A DNA stretch of 64,000 nucleotides from Bacillota bacterium (GCA_023414355.1 JAEZOB010000042.1:1-64000); one strand, 5' to 3'. Numbered from the stretch's first letter, positions 41,925 to 51,661 are shown. Numbers and translations are program-made. Notes: generated by a model not told the origin, from the sequence alone.

Positions 41925-43127
41925 TTATTTGTTGTCCGATCGAAGTGCCTTGACAAACTCTCTGCCGAATTGTCTGCATTGTTCCAGATTGCTATCGTCA
42001 GGTACCCAAAGCAGCCTGATTCCGTTACTCGGAACTTCAAAACCACAAGCTGTCAGGCTTTCAGATAAAAGCTTCACTCCTTCTCCGCTCCAGCCATAGC
42101 TTCCAAAGGCAGCTGCAGATTTATTCATTAGTTTCAATCCTCTGAGCATCTCAAGAATACCACCTATGGCATGGGTTACTCCGTTATTAATGGTCGGTGC
42201 ACCCAGCAGGATAGCTTTTGACTTAAATACCTCGGTGATGATATCATTTTTGTCCTCCTTTGCAGCATTCATCAGCTTCAGCTTAATTCCCGGATCCTCC
42301 TGCTCAATTCCACTTGCAATGGCTTCCGCCATTTTCCTGGTTGCATTCCACATAGTGTCATAAAGGATAGTAATCTGATTCTCCTGATAGCCTTTTGCCC
42401 AAAAAAGATACTTCTCTACAATCTGAGTCGGATGCTCCCGCCAGATCACACCATGACTCGGGCAGATCATTCTGAGTGGTAATCCAAGACTTAATACCTC
42501 CTCAATCTTCTTTACGACAAGTTTACTGAAGGGAGTAAGAATATTGGCATAATACTTGATTGCTTCCGTAAAGAGTTCCTCCTGATCTGCATCGTCATTG
42601 AAGAGAGATTCTGTCGCATAGTGTTCGCCAAAGGCATCCGTACTGAACAGAATGTTATCTCCTGACAGGTAGGTGAACATGGTATCGGGCCAATGCAGCA
42701 TCGGAGCTTCGATAAAGGTCAAGGTAACAGCACCGAGAGACAGGCTGTCTCCGGTCCTGACCTTGACGAAGTTCCAATCCTTATGATAGTGACCGCGTAG
42801 AATTTTCTCTCCGTTTGCAGTACAATAAATCGGTATATCCGGTATCTCACACATCAGCTCCGGCAGAGCTCCGCTATGATCTGGCTCGGAATGATTCATA
42901 ATAATATAGTCCAATTCCTTAAGATTGATTTCCTTCTTTAACTGATGCACAAATTCCTTGTCATAGGGCCGCCATACGGTATCAATCAATACCTTCTTCT
43001 CATCTTGTATCAGGTAAGAATTATAGGTGGACCCTCTTCTTGTGGAATATTCCTTCCCATGAAAATATTTCAGCTCCCAGTCCGTCTTTCCTACCCAGGT
43101 AACCTTATCCGTAATTCTCTTACTCAT
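41925..43127 (-). CDS. Flavodiiron protein (FprA family A-type flavoprotein)
   Basis: 400 residues. Reduces oxygen to water (or NO to N2O) to protect anaerobes. The metallo-beta-lactamase domain has di-iron ligands H79, E81 and D83 in 'NHSEPDHSG', H146 in 'MLHWPD', a bridging Asp in 'FSTDAFGEH' and a His in 'CPSHGVIW'. The flavodoxin domain follows from about residue 250 ('ILYDTMWNATRKMAEAIA'). No rubredoxin tail. GGAGG favours the second of two nearby ATGs (43127). Confidence 0.95.
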   Translation of the reverse strand: MSKRITDKVTWVGKTDWELKYFHGKEYSTRRGSTYNSYLIQDEKKVLIDTVWRPYDKEFVHQLKKEINLKELDYIIMNHSEPDHSGALPELMCEIPDIPIYCTANGEKILRGHYHKDWNFVKVRTGDSLSLGAVTLTFIEAPMLHWPDTMFTYLSGDNILFSTDAFGEHYATESLFNDDADQEELFTEAIKYYANILTPFSKLVVKKIEEVLSLGLPLRMICPSHGVIWREHPTQIVEKYLFWAKGYQENQITILYDTMWNATRKMAEAIASGIEQEDPGIKLKLMNAAKEDKNDIITEVFKSKAILLGAPTINNGVTHAIGGILEMLRGLKLMNKSAAAFGSYGWSGEGVKLLSESLTACGFEVPSNGIRLLWVPDDSNLEQCRQFGREFVKALRSDNK

Positions 43128-43216
43128 TCTCATTCCTCCAATTGCAAAATTAATAATTTAGTTTAGCATTTGCAGGAAAGCCGAATTTAATCAGAAATAT
43201 AATCATTCATACGATC

Positions 43217-44590
43217 TTATGATTGTTTCTTATAGCTGCTGCTCCATAAAGAGAGCATACGTCTGAAACAGAAGGGTAAATCCAGTTTGGCGATATTATT
43301 AACAGCGTAAATAGGAACTCTGGTATATCGAAAATTATTAATATAATAATCAGCATAGCCGATCATTGTGTCTTCTTTCACAGGTGCATTAATATAGTTC
43401 GGTAGTTCATATTTAATTGTTACCGTCTCATCATCTCTCATAAGTAACGTTTGATATCCGTCCATATGCAGCGGCTCGAAGCTCTGTCTGCCTCCCTTCA
43501 CACGTAACGGTTCCAGCTTCGTATCCGGAAAGATCTGTCTCTGATGATAATTGGTTATACCGTATGCCATCAGCTCCCTGGTATCAACCCATTTCAGGCT
43601 CTTCTTCGGTGGCCAACCGCAGCCGAGAACGACTGAGATTAAGGTACGATCCGGTTTCTTAATCGCACCGACAAAGCAGTAACCGGCCCCTCCCGTAAAA
43701 CCGGTTTTTATGCCAATGGCTCCCTCCATCATAGTTAGAAACCTGTTTTTATTGGAGACGATATGACCTCTACCCTTCTTAAGCTCCTTGAAGGAGTAGG
43801 TGGCGGTATTGGTAACCTTTATAAATTCCTTATTCTTTATTGCATAGCTGGCAATGACTGCAAGATCTCTGGCAGTAGTATAATGCTCGGGAGCATCGAG
43901 TCCGTTGGGCGTAACAAAACTCGTATGTTCACAACCAAGCTCCTTCGCTTTCACATTCATCATTTTTGCGAAGCCTTCTACGGAGCCTCCCACATGCTCA
44001 GCAATCGCAACAGCCACATCGTTATGACTTTCAAGCATTAGGGAGTAAAGCAGATCTCCCATATGATATTCTTCTCCTGCGCGGATATTCAATTGAACAT
44101 CGGGCATCCTCGCAGCATAGGCAGAAACCTTTACTATATCTTCCGGATTGGAATTTTCAAGAGCTATGATGCAGGTCATAATCTTTGTAGTACTAGCCAT
44201 CGGCATCTTATCATAACCGTTTCTTTCATATAACACCCGATTGTTTGTCGCATCCAGTAAAAGCGCCGACAAGGCATGGAGTTTCGGCAACTTGATACTC
44301 AGTTCTATGTCATCGGTGTTCTCATTCTCCTCTGCTGATTCTTGATCGTTCTGATAATTATTGATCTCATCGGTACGGAGCAGCTTCTGATATTCCTTTT
44401 CGTTTTCTGCCGCACGTTTGTTTTCTTCTTTCATTTCTCTTTTGGTATCCACATACTCCAGACCGCTTTTTAAAAGCACTGTTTCATAATAATATCTTAA
44501 GCTGTCATAATGAAAAGCGGCGGCAAAGACAATCACCGCTATACAGGGCAAGATTAACAAAGCATTTTTTTTGAATGGTATCCTTCTCAT
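43217..44590 (-). CDS. D-alanyl-D-alanine carboxypeptidase (family S11, DacA-like)
   Basis: 457 residues. An N-terminal membrane anchor (about 9-26) and charged linker precede the penicillin-binding domain with S133-x-x-K136 ('MASTTKIM'), S188-H-N190 and K295-T-G ('GIKTGFTGGAGYCF'). It trims the terminal D-Ala from peptidoglycan stem peptides outside the membrane. Unlike DacA it has an N-terminal rather than C-terminal anchor. Ribosome site AGGATG. Monocistronic in appearance. Confidence 0.92.
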   Translation of the reverse strand: MRRIPFKKNALLILPCIAVIVFAAAFHYDSLRYYYETVLLKSGLEYVDTKREMKEENKRAAENEKEYQKLLRTDEINNYQNDQESAEENENTDDIELSIKLPKLHALSALLLDATNNRVLYERNGYDKMPMASTTKIMTCIIALENSNPEDIVKVSAYAARMPDVQLNIRAGEEYHMGDLLYSLMLESHNDVAVAIAEHVGGSVEGFAKMMNVKAKELGCEHTSFVTPNGLDAPEHYTTARDLAVIASYAIKNKEFIKVTNTATYSFKELKKGRGHIVSNKNRFLTMMEGAIGIKTGFTGGAGYCFVGAIKKPDRTLISVVLGCGWPPKKSLKWVDTRELMAYGITNYHQRQIFPDTKLEPLRVKGGRQSFEPLHMDGYQTLLMRDDETVTIKYELPNYINAPVKEDTMIGYADYYINNFRYTRVPIYAVNNIAKLDLPFCFRRMLSLWSSSYKKQS

Positions 44591-44694
44591 GAAACATCAT
44601 CCTGTTGAATTCTTTATTTAAATCTATTAAACAGGCTCGTAAATATTCATATCTTACCATAAAAACTATGAACCCATTCCTCACAAGACACTAT

Positions 44695-44748
44695 AAAAAA
44701 GGAGCCCTTACTCGATAGCTTAATTCGCTATTTCACAAAGGCCCCTTA
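44695..44748 (-). terminator. Terminator of the polyamine operon
   Basis: On the minus strand AAGGGGCC pairs with GGGCTCCTT (one bulge), with an inner ATAGC/GCTAT stem, followed by a run of six T. It lies 26 bases past the nspC-type decarboxylase stop codon. Confidence 0.8.
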
Positions 44749-44773
44749 TGTTTTATGCATAGACTTCTTGTTA

Positions 44774-45910
44774 TTATGATAATCTGTTTTTAAAATCATC
44801 ATATCCGAATTGACGGATCAGTTTGATTTCATTCTGTAATGTTTTCAAGTAGATCGAGGGAAGGTTAATGCCGTTGAAGGTGTTATTTTTGACCATGGAG
44901 TAAATCGCCATATCACAGAAGACAAGCTTATCTCCTTCCTTTAGCGGTTCCCGAAAGGAATAATCTCCGATCACATCTCCTGCCAGACAGGTTGGACCGC
45001 CCAGACGATAAGTATAAGCATATTCTCCGGCTTTTCCGGAACCAATGATATTCGGGCGATAAGGCATCTCAATGACATCCGGCATATGACAGGCAGCAGA
45101 GGTATCAAGGATAGCCAGCTGCATTCCGTTTTCTCCCAATTCCAATACAGAGCTGACTAGAAAACCTGCATTCAAAGCAACTGCTTCTCCTGGCTCCAGA
45201 TAGACCTTTACACCATAAGTGCCAGTCATCTGCTGGATACAACGTACCAGAGTCTCAATATCATAGTTCTCACGGGTGATATGATGTCCTCCACCGAAAT
45301 TAATCCATTTCATCTTGTATATATAGGTACTGAACTTCTCTTCCACTATTTTTAGAGTTCGCTCGAGTACATCGGAATTCTGCTCGCACATCGTATGAAA
45401 GTGCAGTCCCTCGATTCCGGTTAAGTCTGCATCCTTCAGCTTATCTAAGGGAATACCGAATCTGGAATTCGGGAAGCAGGGATTGTATAAATCCGTCTCA
45501 ATCTCAGAATATTCCGGATTGATTCTTAAGCCGCAGGATATCTTTCGTGGACTTGCTGCTACCTTATCCTTGTATTTCTCCCATTGTGCAATCGAGTTAA
45601 AAACGATATGATCACAGATGGATATGATCTCATCAAATTCATCCTCACGATAAGCAGGTGAAAAGATATGAACCTCTTTTCCCATTTCCTCATAACCAAG
45701 CTTTGCTTCAAATAAAGAACTGGCTGTGGTTCCGCTTAAGTATTGTCCCACAAGCGGATAGGTAGAATACATGGAATAAGCCTTTTGCGCGAGTAAAATC
45801 TCACATCCGGTACGCTCCATGACGCTATGCAAAATCTCTAAATTATTTCTCAACAGACCTTCATCAACCACATAGGAAGGAGTTGAAATTTGATTAAAAT
45901 CCATATTCAT
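44774..45910 (-). CDS. nspC: Carboxynorspermidine/carboxyspermidine decarboxylase
   Basis: 378 residues. A PLP enzyme of the alanine-racemase fold group that decarboxylates carboxynorspermidine or carboxyspermidine. The PLP lysine is K43 in 'EILLAQKAYSMYSTYP'; 'WINFGGGHHITREN' and 'YLEPGEAVAL' bind phosphate and substrate; 'GPTCLAGDVIGDY' supplies the catalytic cysteine of the partner subunit. AAGGAG precedes the ATG. It follows the dehydrogenase gene after an 84-bp gap with a hairpin. Confidence 0.94.
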   Translation of the reverse strand: MNMDFNQISTPSYVVDEGLLRNNLEILHSVMERTGCEILLAQKAYSMYSTYPLVGQYLSGTTASSLFEAKLGYEEMGKEVHIFSPAYREDEFDEIISICDHIVFNSIAQWEKYKDKVAASPRKISCGLRINPEYSEIETDLYNPCFPNSRFGIPLDKLKDADLTGIEGLHFHTMCEQNSDVLERTLKIVEEKFSTYIYKMKWINFGGGHHITRENYDIETLVRCIQQMTGTYGVKVYLEPGEAVALNAGFLVSSVLELGENGMQLAILDTSAACHMPDVIEMPYRPNIIGSGKAGEYAYTYRLGGPTCLAGDVIGDYSFREPLKEGDKLVFCDMAIYSMVKNNTFNGINLPSIYLKTLQNEIKLIRQFGYDDFKNRLS

Positions 45911-45931
45911 CTCTTACTCCTTTACAGAACT

Positions 45932-45963
45932 ACATTTCCGGTGAGGCTGCTCCCCGGAAATGT
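45932..45963 (-). other. Intercistronic hairpin in the polyamine operon
   Basis: ACATTTCCGG (45932-45941) pairs perfectly with CCGGAAATGT (45954-45963), loop 12 bases. No T-run, so it is more likely an RNA stability or processing structure between the dehydrogenase and decarboxylase genes than a terminator. Confidence 0.55.
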
Positions 45964-45994
45964 ATCGTGTAACTTTGTCTCCTAAGTATTTAAA

Positions 45995-47200
45995 TTATTC
46001 TACCATCTCCGGCTGGAAGCTTTCCTTCCAGGGAAGTCCGCAACGGTTTAACTCCGCCATAAACGGATCGGGATCCAGCTCTTCCACATTAAATACACCG
46101 GGCTTCTTCCACTTTCCGGTCAAAACCATTTCGGCTCCGATCATTGCAGGAACACCTGTTGTATAGGAAATTGCCTGAGAACCTACCTCGCGGTAGCATT
46201 CCTCGTGATCACATACATTATAGACATAATAACGTACCTCTTTCCCGTCCTTTATACCGGTATAAATACAGCCGATATTCGTCTTTCCTTTGGTTCTCGG
46301 ACCTAAGGAAGCCGGGTCGGGAAGCACTGCCTTTAAGAACTGAAGAGGGATAATCTGCTGACCCTCATAGTTAATTGGTTCGATGGAGGTCATTCCTACA
46401 TTCTCTAGAACTCTCAAATGAGTGATATAGCGCTCGGAGAAGGTCATAAAGAAACGGATTTTCTTAATTCCAGGCATGTTAAGAGCAAGTGATTCCATCT
46501 CCTCATGATGCAGCAGATACATATCCTTCGGACCGATTTCAGGGAAATTGTAAACTCTCTTAATCTCCAAAGGCTCTGTCTCATGAAACTGTCCGTTTTC
46601 GAAATAGCTTCCGTTTGCAGTAATCTCCCTTATATTGATCTCGGGATTGAAGTTGGTTGCAAAGGGATAGCCGTGATCACCTGCATTCGCATCCAGAATA
46701 TCTAAGGTATAAATTTCATCAAAGTAATGCTTTAAGGCATAAGCAGAGAACACCTGAGTGACTCCGGGATCAAAGCCGCAGCCAAGGATTGCTGTAATTC
46801 CGGCCTTTTCAAAACGTTCTCTGTAAGCCCACTGCCATTTGTATTCGAATTTAGCTGTATCCTTCGGTTCATAGTTCGCGGTATCCAGATAATCCGTCTT
46901 GGTTGCAAGACAGGCATCCATGATGGTCAGATCCTGATAAGGAAGAGCCACGTTAATGACGATGTCAGGCTGATATTGATTGATTAATGCAATCACTTCA
47001 TCTGTATTATCTGCATCTACCTGGGCGGTGGTCACTTTCGTCTTATAGCCTTTTGCTTCCACCTGCTCTTTATATTTGTCACATTTAGATTTGGTTCTGC
47101 TGGCAATGCAGATTTCTTCAAAAACTTCAGAGTTCTGACAACATTTATGAATTACTACACCGGCTACTCCGCCGGCACCGATGATTAACGCTCTACTCAT
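45995..47200 (-). CDS. Carboxynorspermidine/carboxyspermidine dehydrogenase (saccharopine dehydrogenase family)
   Basis: 401 residues. Condenses a diamine (putrescine or diaminopropane) with aspartate beta-semialdehyde and reduces the imine to carboxy(nor)spermidine. NAD(P) motif 'ALIIGAGGVAGVVIHKC' at the N-terminus; 'GCGFDPGVTQVFSAYALKHY' is typical of this branch. The ATG at 47200 has AAGGAG upstream; an extension of 10 codons lacks one. Its neighbour nspC completes the alternative polyamine route. Confidence 0.92.
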   Translation of the reverse strand: MSRALIIGAGGVAGVVIHKCCQNSEVFEEICIASRTKSKCDKYKEQVEAKGYKTKVTTAQVDADNTDEVIALINQYQPDIVINVALPYQDLTIMDACLATKTDYLDTANYEPKDTAKFEYKWQWAYRERFEKAGITAILGCGFDPGVTQVFSAYALKHYFDEIYTLDILDANAGDHGYPFATNFNPEINIREITANGSYFENGQFHETEPLEIKRVYNFPEIGPKDMYLLHHEEMESLALNMPGIKKIRFFMTFSERYITHLRVLENVGMTSIEPINYEGQQIIPLQFLKAVLPDPASLGPRTKGKTNIGCIYTGIKDGKEVRYYVYNVCDHEECYREVGSQAISYTTGVPAMIGAEMVLTGKWKKPGVFNVEELDPDPFMAELNRCGLPWKESFQPEMVE

Positions 47201-47286
47201 ATCAAATTCTCCTTTTCTATCGTACATCATAGTTTCTGTTTCATATAGCTTGGAAACACTAGATCTTACTTTAATTTAATAGCAGT

Positions 47287-48129
47287 CTACAATTGTAGAA
47301 GAAGCTCTCGTAATAGCTTGCAGGCAAGTGCCGTAGAGGCTCCGCTCTGATCATAAATCGGGGACAGCTCGTTCATATCCATTGCTACGATATTAAGCTT
47401 AAACACCTTATTCAGTGCATTTATTAATTCCATAAAGGTAACTCCCCCTGCTTCCGGGGTACCGGTTCCGGGAAAAACCGACGGGTCAAGTACATCCAGA
47501 TCAATGGTAAGATATACCGGATTTCCCTGCAGAACTTCGATTACAGAATCAAGTCTGTCCAGATTAAACTTCTGTGTGAAGACATGATCCTTCGCCCATG
47601 TGAATTCTTCCCTGTCTCCGCTTCGGATACCGAACTGATAGATTCTGTCATCTCCTACAATCTCATGACAACGTCTCATGACACTGGCATGGGACAGCTT
47701 CTCACCGAGATAATCATCCCGCAGATCCGCATGAGCATCAAAATGCAGGATATGAAGGTTCGGATAACGTTTTGCAACTGCTCTGACACTTCCTAATGTG
47801 ACAAGATGCTCTCCGCCGATCATCAAAGGCTTTTTACGATCGGACAGAACACGTTCTGTCATCTCTTCAATGGTATCCAGAACCCTATGGGTATTGCCGA
47901 AACCAAATTCAAGATCTCCGGCATCAAAAACCCTGATATCCATTAGATCCTTATCCAGGTATGGACTATAGGTCTCGATTCCGTAGCTTTCATTACGAAT
48001 TGCTCCGGAGGCAAATCTTGTACCAGGGCGATAAGAGGTGGTTCCGTCAAAGGGAGCTCCGAACATTACGATGTCACTTTCCTCATAGTCATGGTCACAG
48101 GCGATAAAGGTATGGATATTCTTATTCAT
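47287..48129 (-). CDS. speB: Agmatinase (SpeB, ureohydrolase family)
   Basis: 280 residues. Hydrolyses agmatine to putrescine and urea. The Mn-binding motifs are intact: 'GGEHLVTLGSV', 'HFDAHADLRDDY' and 'TIDLDVLDPSVFPGTGTPEAGG'. The start overlaps the end of speE by 8 bases, with AAGGAG inside speE, so the two are co-translated. An alternative is N1-aminopropylagmatine ureohydrolase, which cannot be told apart by eye. Confidence 0.93.
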   Translation of the reverse strand: MNKNIHTFIACDHDYEESDIVMFGAPFDGTTSYRPGTRFASGAIRNESYGIETYSPYLDKDLMDIRVFDAGDLEFGFGNTHRVLDTIEEMTERVLSDRKKPLMIGGEHLVTLGSVRAVAKRYPNLHILHFDAHADLRDDYLGEKLSHASVMRRCHEIVGDDRIYQFGIRSGDREEFTWAKDHVFTQKFNLDRLDSVIEVLQGNPVYLTIDLDVLDPSVFPGTGTPEAGGVTFMELINALNKVFKLNIVAMDMNELSPIYDQSGASTALACKLLRELLLQL

Positions 48130-48973
48130 CTTCGTTCAATTGCTCCTTTACATAATTGGGAAGGGCAAAGGCACCCTGATGCAGCTTGGTATTATAGTAC
48201 TTCGTTTTAATTCCCAAGGCGTTCCAAGCATCCTCCTTAAGATCCTTGATCGGATCATAGTGCTTGGAGGCATAGCCGAACAGCCAATGACCGGAGGGAT
48301 AAGTCGGAATATGTGCCTGATATACCTTTGCGATCGGGAAGGTTTCTTTAATTCTCTGATGTGCCCGTTTCATGGCATCTACATAATACTCATAATAGGT
48401 GCTCTCATGCTGGTTGATCAGGATTCCCTCCTCTGTCAGGGCATTATAACAATTTCCGTAAAATTCCTTTGTAAATAAGCCTTCTCCCGGTCCGAAGGGG
48501 TCGGTAGAATCAACAAGTATCAAGTCGTACTCATTTTTCTTCCTGCGTACGAACTTCAGTCCATCCTCATAAAAGATATGAACCCTGGGATCTGTCAATT
48601 TTTCAGCAGTCAGCGGCAGGTATTCCTGGCAGGCTTTTACGACTTCTTCATCGATTTCCACCATGTCAATGCACTCAAGGCTTTGATATCTTGTTAATTC
48701 ACGGATTGCTCCGCCGTCACCAGCTCCGATTACCAACACTTTTTTGATCCCTAGATTGGTTGCCATCGGTACATGAACAATCATATCATGATAGATAAAT
48801 TCGTCCTTTTCTGTAACCATCAGGCACCCGTCCAGGATTAATGCCCGTCCGTATTCAATCGTATCGAGTATGGCAATTTCCTGAAAATCACTTTGTTTGC
48901 TGAAAAGCTGTTCTTTTACCTTTAAGGATAACCTTACATGCTCCGTATGATGCTCTGAATACCACAATTCCAT
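48122..48973 (-). CDS. speE: Spermidine synthase (aminopropyltransferase)
   Basis: 283 residues. Transfers the aminopropyl group from decarboxylated SAM to putrescine. The dcSAM site is 'VLVIGAGDGGAIRELTRY' with 'DMVEIDEEVV', and the amine site includes 'LILVDSTDPFGPGEGLFTKEF'. It depends on SpeD, encoded two genes upstream. Agmatine rather than putrescine is a possible acceptor in related enzymes. Confidence 0.94.
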   Translation of the reverse strand: MELWYSEHHTEHVRLSLKVKEQLFSKQSDFQEIAILDTIEYGRALILDGCLMVTEKDEFIYHDMIVHVPMATNLGIKKVLVIGAGDGGAIRELTRYQSLECIDMVEIDEEVVKACQEYLPLTAEKLTDPRVHIFYEDGLKFVRRKKNEYDLILVDSTDPFGPGEGLFTKEFYGNCYNALTEEGILINQHESTYYEYYVDAMKRAHQRIKETFPIAKVYQAHIPTYPSGHWLFGYASKHYDPIKDLKEDAWNALGIKTKYYNTKLHQGAFALPNYVKEQLNEDE

Positions 48974-49009
48974 CCGCAGACACCATCCCTTTCTTTATAG
49001 AATAATCTT

Positions 49010-49028
49010 ATAATAAAGTGTCAAAAGG
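49010..49028. repeat. Solo end of the 4.5-kb palindromic element
   Basis: ATAAAGTGTCAAAAG here is identical to the left end of the palindrome at 4451 including its two flanking bases. It lies in the 128-bp speE-speA gap. The other arm and the centre are not recognisable. A short chance match cannot be excluded. Confidence 0.4.
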
Positions 49029-49101
49029 TCCTTTTGTTCGACATAGACACATCATTTTCATGATACGTCCTTTTATAATGAATAATATAAAGTATTTTAC
49101 T

Positions 49102-50553
49102 CTATTCAAAATCAACTATATTAATATGTTCAACCTTCATATCCTTTGGTCCGGTCATAACACTGCCCTTCTCCTTGGCATAGATAATATAATCAATAAT
49201 CTCACCGGTAATCCGTTCACCGGGAGCAAGGATAGGAATTCCCGGAGGATAGCACATCACGAATTCACCGGAGATATGTCCGGCACATTCCTTCAGCGGT
49301 AAGGATTTCTTATCACTATAAAAAGCCTTCTGAGGGGTCAAAACGACCTCCGGATCGATATACTCATGAGTTAAAAGTCCCACCTTATCCTTACCGTAAA
49401 GACGCTTGATCTCAGACAGAGCTGATATCAGACGTTCTATCTCAAAGGCGCGATCTCCTGCCGTAATCATTGCCAGGATGTTACCGATGTCGCCGAATTC
49501 GATCTGGATATCATACTCATCGCGCAGCAGATCATAAACCTCGATACCTGCCAGTCCGATGGCTCCGGTATTCACAGAAAGTTTGGAACGATCAAAATCA
49601 TAGATGGTATCACCATTGATCAGTTCTTCGGAGAAAGCATAATACCCACCGATTTTATTAATCTCATTTCTTGCGTATTCCGCAAGCTCCAGAGTCTTTG
49701 CGATTATTTCTTTCCCGTTCAAGACCATATTCTTTCTGGCGAGATCCAGAGAGGATAGTAGCAGATAGGAACCGCTGGTGGTCTGAGTTAAATTGATAAT
49801 CTGCCTTACATAACCGGGATCGATATCATTTTTACAAATCAGGAATGAACTTTGTGTCAAGGAACCACCGGTCTTGTGCATACTGACTGCAGCCATATCT
49901 GCTCCAGCAGCCATCGCACTGATCGGCAGCTTTTCCCCGAAATAAAAATGAGCTCCGTGGGCTTCATCTACCAATACCTTCATCCCGCTGTTGTGGGCAA
50001 GTCTGACGATTTCTAATAAGTTAGAGCACACTCCATAGTAGGTGGGGTTATTAATCAGAATAGCTTTTGCCTTCGGATGTTCCTTAATTGCACGTTCAAT
50101 CTCTTCTACTGCCATTCCGAGAGGTATTCCCAGCTGATGATTCACTCCGGGATTGACATAGACAGGAACTGCACCGCAGACCACCAGGGCATTGATTGAG
50201 CTGCGATGAACATTGCGAGGCATGATTATCTTGTCACCTGATTTACAGGTAGACATAATCATAGCCTGAACTGCGGCTGTCGTACCATTAACCATAAAAA
50301 AAGCCGCATCTGCACCAAACGCCTCAGCGGCCAGTTCCTCAGCAGCTTTAATTACCGAAACAGGATGAATTAGGTTGTCCAGGGGCTTCATGGAATTTAC
50401 ATCTACCTTCAGGCAATCAATTCCCAGAAATTCAGTAAGCTCAGGGTTTCCTCGTCCGCCTTTGTGTCCCGGTACATCAAAGGGTACAACACGGTTTTTT
50501 TTATGTTTAGACAACGCTTCGTAAATAGGTGCATTATGCTGTGTAAATTTCAT
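49102..50553 (-). CDS. speA: PLP-dependent Orn/Lys/Arg decarboxylase, probable arginine decarboxylase
   Basis: 483 residues, the short fold-type I form (SpeA/YaaO-like). PLP lysine K227 in 'AVSMHKTGGSLTQSS', preceded by 'VLVDEAHGAHF'; the N-terminal 'VPFDVPGHKGG' is characteristic. In this operon with agmatinase it most likely makes agmatine from arginine; lysine or ornithine decarboxylation cannot be ruled out from sequence. GGGAGG fits the ATG at 50553 better than one four codons earlier. Confidence 0.9.
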   Translation of the reverse strand: MKFTQHNAPIYEALSKHKKNRVVPFDVPGHKGGRGNPELTEFLGIDCLKVDVNSMKPLDNLIHPVSVIKAAEELAAEAFGADAAFFMVNGTTAAVQAMIMSTCKSGDKIIMPRNVHRSSINALVVCGAVPVYVNPGVNHQLGIPLGMAVEEIERAIKEHPKAKAILINNPTYYGVCSNLLEIVRLAHNSGMKVLVDEAHGAHFYFGEKLPISAMAAGADMAAVSMHKTGGSLTQSSFLICKNDIDPGYVRQIINLTQTTSGSYLLLSSLDLARKNMVLNGKEIIAKTLELAEYARNEINKIGGYYAFSEELINGDTIYDFDRSKLSVNTGAIGLAGIEVYDLLRDEYDIQIEFGDIGNILAMITAGDRAFEIERLISALSEIKRLYGKDKVGLLTHEYIDPEVVLTPQKAFYSDKKSLPLKECAGHISGEFVMCYPPGIPILAPGERITGEIIDYIIYAKEKGSVMTGPKDMKVEHINIVDFE

Positions 50554-50576
50554 GACTCCTCCCATTCCCTCACGCT

Positions 50577-51389
50577 TTAATATATGTTCATCCCGCTGAA
50601 AATCTCTATCATTTCCTTGCGAAGACTATTCGTGATATCAAGTCTCTGTTTCGGAGGCAGCTCATATACATCCTTATTGAAAAGATAATTCTGAAGCTCG
50701 ATCTCCTTAATCAGCATTTTTGTATGGAAGATGTTCGACTGATATACGTTTACATCGATTGCATCGTATTTCATCAGGGTCTGATCATCAATATAATCCT
50801 GAATGGAGGTAATGTCATGATCAATAAAATATTTCATACCGTGCATATCTCTGGTAAAACCGCGGACACGGTAATCTATCGTAATAATATCGGAATCAAA
50901 GCTCCCGATCAGATAATCTAAGGCATTCAATGGTGAAATCTCACCACAGGTGGATACGTCGATGTCTACGCGAAAAGTGGATATCGAGTTGTCCGGGTGA
51001 TGTTCGGGAAAGGTGTGAACCGTAACGTGGCTCTTATCAAGATGAGCATGTACCGTATCTCTTCCGGTCTTCAGAAACTTTCCCTGATTACAGGATTCAT
51101 CGATATGATCCGAGGATAAAGAACCTTCTGCAATCAGAATATTGACAGAAGCTCCTTGGGGATCATAATCCTGCTTGGATATATTTAAGATATGCGCGCC
51201 AATCATCTCGGTAACGTCTACCAGTATCTTCGTCAGACGCTCCGAATTGTATTGCTCGTCGATATATGCGATATAATCTTTTTGTTCCCTCTCACTTTTT
51301 GCATAGCAAACATCGTAAATGTTGAAGCTAAGTGTTTTTGTGAGGTTGTTAAAGCCGTACAGTGTAAGCTTTTTATCCAACCCTAACAT
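50577..51389 (-). CDS. speD: S-adenosylmethionine decarboxylase proenzyme, long bacterial form
   Basis: 270 residues, similar along its length to E. coli SpeD ('LTLYGFNNLTKTLSF', 'YIAYIDEQYNSERLTKIL', 'TIDYRVRGFTRDMHGMKYFI'). It self-cleaves at S120 in 'AHLDKSHVTVHTFPE' to form its pyruvoyl cofactor. Supplies decarboxylated SAM to SpeE. The ATG at 51389 is better spaced from AAAGG than a GTG one codon earlier. First gene of the polyamine operon, with a leader of about 165 bases. Confidence 0.96.
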   Translation of the reverse strand: MLGLDKKLTLYGFNNLTKTLSFNIYDVCYAKSEREQKDYIAYIDEQYNSERLTKILVDVTEMIGAHILNISKQDYDPQGASVNILIAEGSLSSDHIDESCNQGKFLKTGRDTVHAHLDKSHVTVHTFPEHHPDNSISTFRVDIDVSTCGEISPLNALDYLIGSFDSDIITIDYRVRGFTRDMHGMKYFIDHDITSIQDYIDDQTLMKYDAIDVNVYQSNIFHTKMLIKEIELQNYLFNKDVYELPPKQRLDITNSLRKEMIEIFSGMNIY

Positions 51390-51562
51390 CACAACCTTTC
51401 TGTATTAGTATTTGCACTAACCACCATTTCATCCATCTCGAAGAATGTGTGGAAAGAAATTTGAGAACACTAAATTTCTCCTGATCTCTCTGTTTTACCT
51501 GTTGAAGTATGTAAAATACTTAAAAATTGCAGCGGTTTCAACAACCATTTGCAGCATTGACT

Positions 51563-51591
51563 ATTATACATAAATACTACTGAATGTGCAA
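51563..51591 (-). promoter_or_regulatory. Promoter of the polyamine operon
   Basis: Minus strand TTGCAC (51586-51591), 17-base spacer, TATAAT (51563-51568). Strong sigma-A match. The predicted leader to speD is about 165 bases and contains small hairpins (AAGTAT/ATACTT; GAAATTT/AAATTTC). Confidence 0.75.
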
Positions 51592-51661
51592 GCATTATTT
51601 TTACTATTTCTAAACCTCAGGTTTAGTATTACTGTTATTATAACACAAAAAAATCGTGTAC

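Noticed and set aside
49010..49101. Riboswitch or small RNA in the speE-speA gap
   Set aside because: Only a short repeat-end fragment and AT-rich sequence are visible; no convincing conserved fold.
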